This document shows, piece after piece, positions 22,705 to 32,852 of a stretch of DNA of 60,000 nt; position 1 is the first letter of the stretch, and each line of letters starts with the position of its first letter. The DNA lies in contig OU612066.1 in the NCBI GenBank assembly GCA_914767715.1, positions 999,001-1,059,000 on the forward strand. Direction: 5' to 3'. The notes under the pieces were generated by a model. It did not search any database, was not told where the DNA came from, and worked only from the letters and a program-made list of their open reading frames with translations. This stretch comes from Membranipora membranacea (Eukaryota; Bryozoa; Gymnolaemata; Cheilostomatida; Membraniporidae). The translations under genes and the position numbers were made by a program.

Positions 22705-23388
22705 GCCCATCTTAATATATTCAGTTCGATTGTGTTATTGTGTCGGCTGCGCACAGCTTGGGTTTGACCTAAGTTTGCTGCGGCCCACTGCATTGCACCG
22801 GATAGGGGTAAAATAGGGGTAGAATTTTTTTCCAATTGTTAGAGTTGAGGTATGAAAAATTTCCTCACAACACCACTGGGCACAAGTAGGGTTTTCTCAC
22901 TCTCAAGAAAAGCTATGTCTGGGCCTCTTCAAGCTAAAGGGAATGGGAGCTAGCCAACTGGACCACAAGTCGAAAAAATGAGGTAACAAAAAAATTACAG
23001 CGTCCTGGAGTAGAGTAAGCAGACAGAGACACCGGCTAAAGTATAGTGAAAGAGAATAACACAGGTCTCTGAGTCAAGTAAATACAAGAAATTTTCCAAC
23101 AATAGGTCTCAGAGTTAAGTGAAAAGGAATGGTATTTCAACCCTGCAGAGTGTCAATATTGGCAAAAAGACCTTATGATAAAGTCAGAGCAGTTCAGAGT
23201 TTGGTCAGAATAAATAAGAGTTGCAATATTTTGAAGGATTTGTCTCATATTAAAAGAGTGGGAGAAAACTCCAACCATGGCCTTAGTGGAGTGGGTAGAT
23301 GAGATGGGCAAAGCCTAGTCGGATATTTTGTCCACTTGCTTGAAGAGGCAGACTTCAGTGTCAATGAAGATCAAAAGAAAGATTGCGA
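22705..23388. other. Non-coding stretch
   Basis: Purine-rich sequence. No coding frame or repeat was recognised. Confidence 0.4.
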
Positions 23389-23390
23389 CT

Positions 23391-23518
23391 ACTCAGGTAC
23401 TCTGGTATTCGGGTACTCGGGTACTCAGGTACTCTGGTACTCGGGTGCTCGGGTACTCAGGTACTCTGGTACTCAGGTACTTTGGTAATCGGGTACCAGG
23501 GTCATCGGGTACACAGGT
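23391..23518. repeat. 8-bp tandem repeat ACTCNGGT, 16 units
   Basis: Sixteen consecutive octamers of the form ACTC[ATG]GGT, the last four degenerate. Confidence 0.9.
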
Positions 23519-23521
23519 ACC

Positions 23522-24405
23522 TCAATAAATAAATTACTTATATTCATAACTTTCTAACCTTGTGCTGTTGAAATAATGATGAATGGTGCAAACATTCAGT
23601 AAAATGATTAATCATGAAACCAGGGTTAAGATATTGGGGTAAGGAGTCTGTAGAGCAAAGGTTGGCAAGGTGAAAGTCGACTGTGACAAAGTTTGATTAA
23701 GCAGAAATATGTTGTACGCTGTAGAAGGTATCAGACATCATCAAGGTAACAGATGTCCATGTATTTTAGTATGCTACTTAAAATGTTAAAAGCTTATGTG
23801 ACGGTGTATCGATCGTCAATTCATTTTTGTGTATCCAAGTTTATAAAAAAAATTTCATGTTCAAATTTGGATCCTGTTGGCAGCTATGGCAGAACTCGAA
23901 CACTTCTATTTGGCAGTCAACAAAGTCAGTCATCAGAGATTAATCACTACATGCATATTTTGACTTTAAGACTGTTGACGAAATCATATAGCTAGGTTGC
24001 AACATCAGCCCAGGAACATGATATGATACAAGACACACCAACTTGTTGTCCATTCAAAACATCTGGTTTCATTGTTCACATTATAAGAAGTTGTCTTTTC
24101 AATTGGAGGGGGGTGCAACTCCTAATCTTGTTAAGCCAAAACTGACCATCAATGTAAAACATGAGAGTTAGGGACTCCCTAGTCAAATGCAGCATGCACT
24201 TTCACATACCATAAGAGGACAATTACAAGATTTCACAATGTACTCATATAAGATCACTGAATCTAAGCAATATTATGCACATCTGTATTTGGTTTCCGTG
24301 TTAAATCACTGAACAAAATATTTATAAATATTGTTCCCTTTGAGTCACAAAAAGAATAAACCGAATAATTTTCTTGAATAAATTTTGTTTATCAGATTTA
24401 GTATA
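23522..24405. other. Non-coding stretch
   Basis: Downstream of the C4-like gene on the minus strand. No clear poly(A) signal or other gene. Confidence 0.4.
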
Positions 24406-24412
24406 CAATAAA

Positions 24413-24717
24413 CTAAACCCATTTTGTTATTGGATTAACAAGTTCAAATGTAATGTAATAATAAAAAAAGGATGGTTGAGCTACGACACGACTCTGATAA
24501 AACACAAAAGAATAGTTAAATAAAGCAGTATGTAAAACATGATAGTACATAGTTTGTGCGAGTATGACCTCAAATCTTACATAGTCAGAGTACTTAGTAC
24601 ACATGACACATGCTAACTCCTGAGCGTCTATGTAAGGAGGACAGTGATTCACTCCACTAGGACCACAATAAGCAGAGACAAAATACAGATGTGCTCCTCC
24701 TGTTATGTTGGCTGTCC
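24413..24717 (-). CDS. C4-like collagen gene, C-terminal exon
   Basis: After a TTTTACTACAG acceptor the exon encodes ITGGAHLYFVSAYCG, then NHCPPYIDAQELACVMCTK. This is the end of a short-chain collagen C4 (spongin-type) domain: gaLFY.ve..CG.lpCPPY...eLtCvvCtK. It joins the previous exon in phase 1. The frame runs on for about 60 codons past the usual end to a stop at 24,413. A GTAAGA donor at 24,580 could end the exon earlier. Confidence 0.75.
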
Positions 24718-25446
24718 CTGTAGTAAAAGAAAAATATTTATGTTTACTCCACGATGAGTGTATGAAGGCATGGTAGTAAAAGAAACAATTTTTAGATATC
24801 CTCAACCAATTGATGATTGTTGATCTAGTTAAACAAGCAAGATTTCCGTCTTAAAGTATGGTTCTGATGGAATCATAGGGTCAATCTTGCCAAAAACACA
24901 GTTGCATTGTGGGTAGTCTCCTTTAAGGGAAATATATTTCTTTAGCCAACCAATTAAAGATAGCAATTTCGCAGTCATATTGATCGCAAGTTAACAAGAG
25001 CCGCCATCATCTTTTCCACAGACCGCTCACTCATTGATGAAGCTACATACATTCTGAGTGAGTGATTTGGGAATGACTTTGTCAAATTGAAAGACCAATA
25101 AAGCGGTAATTTTCAAAAGATTTGATAGTGGTAATTTGCTTTCAAAATACATCACTGATTGCAGTTGAAAGACCCCAGAGGTTTTCCTCTCAATCGCTGA
25201 GACCCCAAATTGAGTAGAGCTTGCAGCAGTAGTTCATTTTTGGCTTTCGGGACAGACCTAACACTTATTTTCAAATAGGTAACCACCCGATAACACAGTG
25301 TACCCGTACTTAAAATATTGCTATATCATCTGACTGACCGAGAAGGCTACATATGTCTTAGAAGCTGTCTCCACAACATCACAGGTTACGCAACTCTTAA
25401 CTCCATAACAATCGATTGTTGAATAATGATGATTATGCAACATTAC

Positions 25447-25579
25447 CTGCTATGATATCTGGATTTTCATTGACACATTCGAAGCTCATTTTATTTGCAG
25501 CAACATAACTACTCATCAGATAACCTGTGTACTCCTGAGTCCATCCAATCGAGCAGCTCACCCAGCCAGGAACCATCAC
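25447..25579 (-). CDS. C4-like collagen gene, penultimate exon
   Basis: It encodes VMVPGWVSCSIGW, then EYTGYLMSSYVA and FECVNENPDIIAG, with phase 0 start and phase 1 end (GTAATG donor). This matches the C4 family core v.iPG...C..GWt.EY.GYLM followed by ..CVd..Pe...G. The exon is intact. It joins in frame to both the 24.7 kb exon and, before the MITE insertion, the 26.9 kb exon. Confidence 0.75.
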
Positions 25580-25749
25580 CTTGATATGATTCAAAACAAG
25601 ATGATTATAATATCAACCCTATCTAACACCGGTTGATGCAGGAGGCACATATGACCATGTTTTTAAAAAAAAAAAAAACAATAACAATAACAAGGCAGGT
25701 ATTTATATGCATTTATAAACAAAAGGTTTTCTCCGCAAAGAGCTGTGAG

Positions 25750-26200
25750 ACACCTGAACACACCTTAGCTCTACTGCATTGGGAACTCCAGAATATTACT
25801 TTCTCGGATACAACAAACTTCTAGTCTATAACATACATTAGTTGTTCTGCACTGGGAATTCCGGAATTATGCATATTGGGATAGAACTACCCATTACTGA
25901 GTCCTTTGACATATCCTAGCTCTATTGGACAGGGAATTATTTCATATTGCATTGTGGGAAATATTGACCAAAGAGTGGGGAGCAACAGTTCTTTGAGCTC
26001 AATCAATTGATTCCTATAACATAGCTCAGCTGTGCTACACTAGGAAAATATTGCATCACATGGTACAAATAACCATTGCTGTATCCTATGATATACTTAA
26101 TCTTAGAACTCCTGAGTATATGAGTAATGCATTATGGGATACCATAATTGAATCTTATGTTGTGTTCCTTAGATTTATTACACTGAGAATCCCTGACAAT
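25750..26200. repeat. Degenerate tandem repeat, ~70-105 bp units
   Basis: Five or six diverged units start with a CCTATAACATA-like motif, followed by TAGCTCT..TGCACTGGGAAT and ATTGCAT..TGGGA (starts near 25,750, 25,828, 25,906, 26,011, 26,083 and 26,153). It lies in an intron of the C4-like gene. Confidence 0.5.
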
Positions 26201-26458
26201 GATACACAGATCCCCCTCTTCCCTCCAACTGGAATACCAATTAGTGTCAGGTAAAAACAAAATCTGTAAAATGGTGATTTTTGGGTGTTTTTGCGATCTC
26301 ACATGTTTTGAAAGGAGAAGTAATTTGTTTGCAAACTGCATAACCAGCTTACTATCTGAACACAAAAGAAATGCAACACCGTTTGACAGTTTTTTGTATC
26401 TGCGCCAACAGATGTATATTATTATTTTATGGGAAAATTGTATCCTGAATAAACCTTA

Positions 26459-26848
26459 AGCTGCGTTTACACGTGCGTGCGACAAATCGGCTAAAAATCA
26501 ACTCAGACACAGGTCACCGATTTGACTGACCGTGTAAACAGTGAATCTGTGTTTAAATCGGTGTTTAAATCTGTATTGTTCAAAATCGTTCACTTGTGAC
26601 AATGTCACAAGTGAACAACAAATCTTAACAATTATGGATGGTTCAGCCAATAAACTAACTAGTCGTCTCACTAGCCAATCAGAGACAAGTTGGGTTGGAA
26701 GTTTGTGTTGAAATCGGTTAGGCATGAACAGTGTGTAAATAGTGTATCGTATCGTTGACATGTTGACAGACAATGATTATAAAGCAGATTCATGATCTGT
26801 GTCGGAGTTGTTATTATTAGCTGATTTGTCGGACGTGTAAACGCAGCC
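26459..26848. mobile_element. Harbinger-type MITE with TTA target duplication
   Basis: The 390-bp element has terminal inverted repeats beginning [AG]GCTGCGTTTACACG and continuing for ~50 bp with mismatches. It is flanked by TTA on both sides (26,456-26,458 and 26,849-26,851). A perfect 29-bp palindrome (half GTTCACTTGTGACA) lies at 26,588-26,616. TTA duplications and short GC-rich termini fit PIF/Harbinger. It sits exactly at the 3' end of the C4-like exon at 26,956-26,848. Confidence 0.85.
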
Positions 26849-26956
26849 TTAGATGTACAATGTGATAAACAAACATTGCAGGCCACATTGTGTCCATGTA
26901 CTTCATCATTAAATACTCCGTAACCAACTTGAGATAGGTACTCTGCTCCATTTATA
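26848..26956 (-). CDS. C4-like collagen gene exon, splice donor disrupted by a MITE
   Basis: After a GGTTAG acceptor the exon encodes INGAEYLSQVGYGV, then DEVHGHNVACNVCLSHCTSK. It matches the C4 segment YG.EY..........hn.PCaVC. The last codon (AAG) overlaps the MITE junction. Removing the MITE and one TTA restores AAG|GTTTAT, a valid donor in phase 0 that joins the next exon (25,579). With the MITE present the junction reads AAG|GCTGCG. The gene may be broken, or may use GTTTGT inside the exon. Confidence 0.7.
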
Positions 26957-27133
26957 CTAACCAATCATTGCAGTCATTATCGAATCGATATTGATCTTAG
27001 AATTGGAAGAAGTTGTTTAGATCTTTTGGATCTCTCATCTCAGCACAGCTACACACACTTGTTTATTGTTGCTTTCAGACCATATTAGTGCATTGAACAT
27101 GTCAAAAATAGGAATCACTAACTGAGATCTTAC

Positions 27134-27327
27134 CTTCACACACAAGCTTAGATGCAAAATTGTACCAGCATGACATGCCAGGCTGACAGGGTCTATTACT
27201 ATGGCAGGGTGCTCCATAGCCAGCCTTTGTGGCGACACCATTTGGATGCAGTAGGGGAGGGAGTATAAGGGCTCTGCAGTGAGGGAAATCATCCGGATCC
27301 AGTGGATATGAAACACACAGCAGATGT
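27134..27327 (-). CDS. C4-like collagen gene, upstream exon (Cys-rich insert)
   Basis: An ATTTCAG acceptor and GAAG|GTAAGA donor bound a frame with HLLCVSYPLDPDDFP, resembling the YLCMPPxPdY segment of the family. An unusual stretch containing YGAPCHSNRPCQPGMSC and KLVCEG follows. The exon ends in phase 1, but the next exon needs phase 2. A small exon may be missing, or the gene is defective. Exons encoding the N-terminus were not found up to 28.2 kb. Confidence 0.5.
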
Positions 27328-27329
27328 CT

Positions 27330-28205
27330 GAAATTGAGACACATGAATAGACGGGATATGATATAATGTTCATAATTGCAACAACCTGCTAGAAAACCAG
27401 AATGGGTTTCAGATTGTGCCCCTACTGATATTGTGCTGTCATGACGCAGAAGCGATAGCGGACAAATTACCGTTCTGGGACTTCTATATCGGCCTTAAAT
27501 CAAACACAGGAATTATTGTATGAAAAACCGTTGCCCAGCCTTTTGAATAACTGCAACTTTATCCAATGATCAGTTATGAGATTTAGTACAATTTAAGTAC
27601 TGGACTTTTATCAGACATTTTAAGCTGCAAAACTGATTGTCAGTATCGAAATATTGAAATTATTTCTAAGCTATGTTTTGATGGTGGCATGCCGAAACAA
27701 TTTATGCATTGTTTAAAATCTTGCACCATAATGATGTACCAAATTGATATTAAACCCTTACCAGCAACACAAGCCTCAACCGGGCATCAGACATATACCT
27801 CATAACTGTCCTAGTGTATTAACATACAGGCTACAACGATAAGTGCCTGGCGCAATTAGCTTATCTACAAATTTACATGCTTTACTAACATGTGGTGCCA
27901 ATCTGACAAGAAGTGATATTCCTTTGGATAATTATAACAACAAATGCATTCATCTAATAAGCAAAATTTGCAAACCTTTATTGTGAACTATCATCATAAT
28001 ACATAAATCATCTTTTATCAATTTTCAATGCCAGAGAAAGCTGATATTGTGGATTATAATCATAATCAAAGGTATTGATGAGAAAAAGTTAACTAAAAGA
28101 GCTCTGCATGTCATAGTAAATACACCTAGATGCCTCGCGCTGCTCTCTGTCACTGTAACTGAACAGTGACAGGCAGAAATAAAAATCAGAATGTGTTATC
28201 AATAC
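27330..28205. other. Non-coding stretch upstream of the C4-like exons
   Basis: No transmembrane or collagen-like exon was recognised on the minus strand here. Confidence 0.4.
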
Positions 28206-28218
28206 TGTTACAGGCTAC

Positions 28219-29269
28219 TAGTGATGGCAACGAGATGGGACAATTCCCGGTCTCGCGAGACTTGTCTCCTCGGGACAGTATCTCGTCTCGTCGAGACAGA
28301 CAACTCTTACTACAGGTCGAGACCACTGGCATTGTAAATGGTAGTAGCTGGTCAAAACATTGCCCTCACCCAGACTAGAACCAGTGACCTAGTGATCAGC
28401 AGTCCATGCTCTTACCCACTACACCATGGTTATTATATGATGTCACATGTAATTCTGACTATGATATAATGGAATGATAGTTATTAGTCATGCTTTTGCT
28501 GCAATTATTTAACGGAAATGTTATCTGATTGGCTGTCAGATTTGATTGATTGGCTGTCTGTTTTGATTGATAAGTCAAGGCCATATCTATGTAAACAACT
28601 TCTGTTAAAAAGATGGAATGGATGATCAATGTGGAGCTTTCTCATTGATTTGGACCTGGGGCAAGAGGGAGAAGGGATACAATGACAAATGGGGTATCAA
28701 ATTGTATAAATATGAGGAGATAGTTGAGCCTAAGCATATCCAGAAGCTGAATCACATGACTGGTTGGTATAATAAACAAGAAGAAACAGCTTCTCCTTGG
28801 TTTTACTATTTTATTTAGTTATCACTATAGATAGGCCTATGTTTTAGATTGGCTGAGGAGGATTACAGTAGGATTACACCCATAAATCATGAGTATAAAT
28901 TTGGGCAATGACAATCATGTGTGGCAGGCTGATACTCATACAAAATTTAATTTGCAAGAATTAGTGGAAATCTGCACGAGCGTGGGCTTTCTATAATTCA
29001 ATAAATACTTAACAGAATTTGATGAAACTTGGTTTCAACATAGATCCTTATTGCTATAGATCATAAGTTACAACTTGAATCAAATGTACTATAAGCTGAT
29101 TGCACTAGTGATAGTGAATGAATATCCACCATTCTTTTAAATTGTGATATCTGAAGAATGTTTTATCGGCATCGTTATATGTCTCGGTCTCGTCCCGGTC
29201 TCGTCCCGAATTTTCTTGCTGTCTCGGTCTCGTCCCGTCTCGCCAAAATCTGACAATTTGCCATCACTA
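28219..29269. mobile_element. hAT-type non-autonomous element, perfect 8-bp target duplication
   Basis: The 1,051-bp element has terminal repeats TAGTGATGGCAA at both ends, flanked by the identical octamer CAGGCTAC (28,211-28,218 and 29,270-29,277). Subterminal regions are rich in inverted GGTCTCGTCCCG repeats. It carries a SINE-like segment (about 28,335-28,440). Its internal segment at 28,780-28,990 recurs inverted at 57,190-57,430. A 66-codon frame at 28,618 shows no recognisable transposase motif. Confidence 0.9.
28330..28440 (-). mobile_element. tRNA-derived SINE fragment nested in the hAT element
   Basis: The minus strand reads ATGGTGTAGTGGGTAAGAGC (A box), CTGCTGATCACTAGGTC (anticodon arm) and GGTTCTAGTCT (degenerate B box). 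Its ends are not defined. Confidence 0.6.
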
Positions 29270-29639
29270 CAGGCTACGGGATTAAAGAACATGTGACCGT
29301 AAAATTTACAACCAAACTACATGTGCAGGTAAATCTCTGTGTGAAATCTCTGTGTGGCTCTTTGTTAACAACATAACTAATGTGCCTATTTTCGGAGTTA
29401 AGTTCCGATAATTAGCCTACAGCCACTATCACTCTGAGAAGAAGACAATATTTTTACTACGTATAATGGTATTTGCCTTTGTTTGGTGACATTATGTAGT
29501 AACGTTATCAAGCTTGTATTCATCAGTACGCACAACCATCTACATAAAATGAATAATTGAGCTTTCAAGTAAACAAGCAGCTATACTCTATGACTGATGT
29601 TATGCCTCTTGCTGTTGCGTGGTCATTTGGTTATACACA

Positions 29640-30060
29640 GGAGGGATTTGATAAAGCGCTTAGTTATATTGATTTTGTCTCGAATTTCACCCTGCATCGG
29701 TCATTCTTGTGTAGATATGGCTTTTTGTAGAAGTTCCGTGGTTTTAAAGTATACCTTGACAGATCTTGTAGGATTCTCAAACTTAGAGGTCCCTCACCAG
29801 GTCAGCCTCTTCAACGGAAGAAGGAACACCTTTGATAACTCTGACTGCTATAGCCTGGGACTGTCAGATCAGTTTTGTAACCGAAGATTGCTCAAATCTA
29901 CCATTATTTTTTCGCTGAATTGCACACATAACTTTTGGAAGCTTCTACTAATTATATCAATAGTATTGTCGCTGTCGAGCCCTTCAATAGCCTTCCTGAT
30001 GTCGTCATCATTTTAACGATATCACCCTCTCTTTGCCCCATTTTCTACTATATTCTGTTG
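29640..30060 (-). pseudogene. Decayed coding relic, possibly a retrotransposon ORF1
   Basis: The minus strand has frame-shifted but protein-like segments: DDDIRKAIEGLDSDN, DIISRSFQKLCVQFSEK and IMVDLSNLRLQN, then a stop, and later TRSVKVYFKTTELLQKAI. The heptad-like helical start and the VKVYF segment recall ORF1 proteins of L1-like elements, but no diagnostic motif is present. The plus-strand 139-codon ORF over the same bases is probably a shadow. Confidence 0.3.
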
Positions 30061-30064
30061 TGGT

Positions 30065-32600
30065 TTGAATGTTCTGGTATGCTTATGTCTCTTATGCTTG
30101 ATCATCAGTTCATCATAGTTTTGGTTTTTCATTGCTTGTACTTACTGAGCAAATGTCACCTTGTTAGCAGTTACTGATTGAGACACCTGGGGAATATTAG
30201 ATTGCTGTGCTTTAAATTGTTCTACCTCTTTCTTAATTTATTTATAACATACTTTGTTTATAACATATTTATACATATGAAAACCTCAATAAAAACATGA
30301 TGATAATAATAATAAAGCTGGAGTTCTTTTTTGTCGGTGAGTGCTGGTTTGTTGTATCAAAATGAGCTGTGGTCGGCTAGTAGACTACTAGCTGAGTGAT
30401 GAGTGGATGAAAGTGGCATACTATCATTATCAACAGCCTCTCATATTATGACAATATTTCTTGGCCTGCGTGTTTTACAGATAATCACCATTGTCAGTAC
30501 AATCGACCATAGCCGACATTTAATTATGCTCCAAGGAAGAGTGTCTATCCATTTCCATAGTTGTGTCTTTGCAGACAGCTTTCACTATATTGTCGATGTC
30601 TTGACGTTGGTCTCTTCTGTCACAGTGATCAAGCCTCACAAGCGACCAAGGTAGAGTTTTTTCTCCAATTAAATGAAAATTATCATATTTTGTATGTGAC
30701 AATCAATGCAGACTCATACAATCTAATTAGTAACATCATGCCTTGAGCTTTATCAATTGCCCTGTGAGGGAGCAGAAATCACATATAGACTTCCTGATAG
30801 ATATAATTGTTGCTTCACGACCAGTAATAAGCAGGCACTGTGCTGTAAAGCTTGAAAAAGAACCAAAAAAGTCATTACAATGGGTTCCATCAATGGCCCA
30901 ACAACCCTTACATAAATGCTGTGTTTCTTAGAGTGGCGATGGTGGAATGAACTGTGCTTTGGGATGACCAAAGACAACTCCGAGTATTGAATAGCGGGCT
31001 TGATAATTTGAGCCCTCAACCAATTCTTAATTGAGGAACAATGAGATGGCGCACTCGGTGATTGATGCTGCAGAATGTGTTGGTTCGATGTCAACTTGGA
31101 TAGCTTTAAAAAGATGATTGTTCAAGGCCCCAGCACCATCGAGTGTATACCTCTCCTGACCAGTCTGTGGTGAAAATGCACTGTGTGAGATGTCAAACAT
31201 GGCTTATTTTAATGAGTTACATCCAACAACCATCCGGTTCAGCAAGGTGCAAGTGCCAACCTTTTTATTGTTGTAGGCATCTTTCTTTTTTCTTTTCGAC
31301 AGACTTATAAATATGAAAAGAGGGAAATACATAGAATGAAACCTGTGATGAAAACACTTTAACAGTTCCAAGGTGTGCGTGACGGTACCAGTGAGATCGG
31401 GCTGCCCTCGGAAACAGAAAAAGCTACGACTTTTAAATGCAGCATAGCTTGTCTTGTTTCATGTTGGGGGAGGTTAACCTGTCATTATGAGACTATACTC
31501 TCAAAATGATAGGTATGGCAACAGAACTTTGTATTATCCCTTTGAGGACAAGAGATTACATATATCTCAAATGCACGGTTCACCCTTGCGGAAGCTACAA
31601 ATTTTTCGTCTTAGATCCCCATGGGAAATTATTTCATATAGAAATATATCTACACCGTTGATGGATGGGTGGACAGATCTTTTTCATGGGTAAGATTTAA
31701 CCATGATGAACATGTCAAGCTACCATTCCTTTTAAGAAGGAATTTACTTCCGATTTTCTTCCACCCATCCTTGACTAGGTTGATGAATTATGACTCTGTA
31801 CATGGTATCCATTGTGGCGTCAAATATGTCATCAATCTTTGTTTACATGGAGAAGCAAATGACTCATAGACAATAAACTATCAACTTATAGTGTTCATAG
31901 TAAATAATTTTTATTATTTCCTATCATTAAAGCTTCAAAATCCTCAAGTATATTGAGCTCTGCTAATCATTTTTAGAAAGTTCTTTTTTTCAAAACAAAA
32001 TTAGATATTAGAAAGTGTAAGTTTTAATTACTTATTCTCATCAACAGGTTCAATTTGCATAGTTACAATGTGTGGCTTATCTGGTGTACCAAAAAATATT
32101 GATTTTGTAGCAAATTATAAATCAAGTGATCATTAATCATGATGCTGTACATTTTAAAATGTTGCTTCCATGTAGTATATTTTGACAAGGCTAGGCTTGT
32201 TGGCAATGTCATGAGTAAGTGGGAGAGAACTTGGGAAAATGGACAAAGTAAGTCACATACAGTTTTAAGCCTGGATTATTACAGCCTACAAATTTAACTA
32301 GGATATCTCTAAAATAAAAGCTTGATCTGATCTCAAATGCCCCTTGCTTCACAAAGATTCTGATGGCTCAATGAGTAGCATTCTATAAAGCTGTTTGATG
32401 TTGCCTGTCGTATATACCTTGTGAGAGCGTGGACTGCAATGATCCTCTCAAAATGGAATAACGCCATGCATTTGTAAATAATAAGACATTTAATATACTG
32501 ATATAACTAACAAAAAGAGAAATGAACATTTCAGAATTAAAATTAATGGTGTGAGATGGAAGAAGAGACACAAAACAATGCTATAAATTATTTTATAGAA
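30065..32600. other. Intergenic stretch
   Basis: An A-rich (ATA)n run lies near 30,290-30,330. Plus-strand frames of 68 and 66 codons at 31,487-31,869 show no recognisable domain. Confidence 0.4.
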
Positions 32601-32616
32601 TGGTGGACGTGAAATT

Positions 32617-32625
32617 TTTATTTTC
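32617..32625 (-). terminator. Candidate poly(A) signal of the FN3-Sushi receptor gene
   Basis: AATAAA on the minus strand, about 145 bases past the stop codon at 32,767. Plausible by position only. Confidence 0.4.
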
Positions 32626-32766
32626 TTTGAGATTAAATGAACAATGTGGTAGTCATGCGGTCCTTCAAGGTCATCCTTTCAACATGCATGCAGATTATCT
32701 AATATCATATAAGTTAGGTGAGATACTTATTTCCGGCTAACAGTTTATTGCTCAAGTCTATCTCCG

Positions 32767-32852
32767 CTAAACAGAATCCTCAACCACTTTATCCTTCCTT
32801 TTTCGGCGTCCTTCTTTTTTCTTACGACTCGGCTTTGCACCCAAGGTACCTT
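32767..32852 (-). CDS. Receptor exon 13: basic tail end and stop
   Basis: It encodes GTLGAKPSRKKKEGRRKRKD then KVVEDSV and a TAG stop. Strongly basic. A second copy of this exon lies at 50,082. Confidence 0.7.

Noticed and set aside
29597-30016. 139-codon plus-strand ORF
   Set aside because: The minus strand reads more like real (decayed) protein; the plus-strand product has no recognisable pattern.
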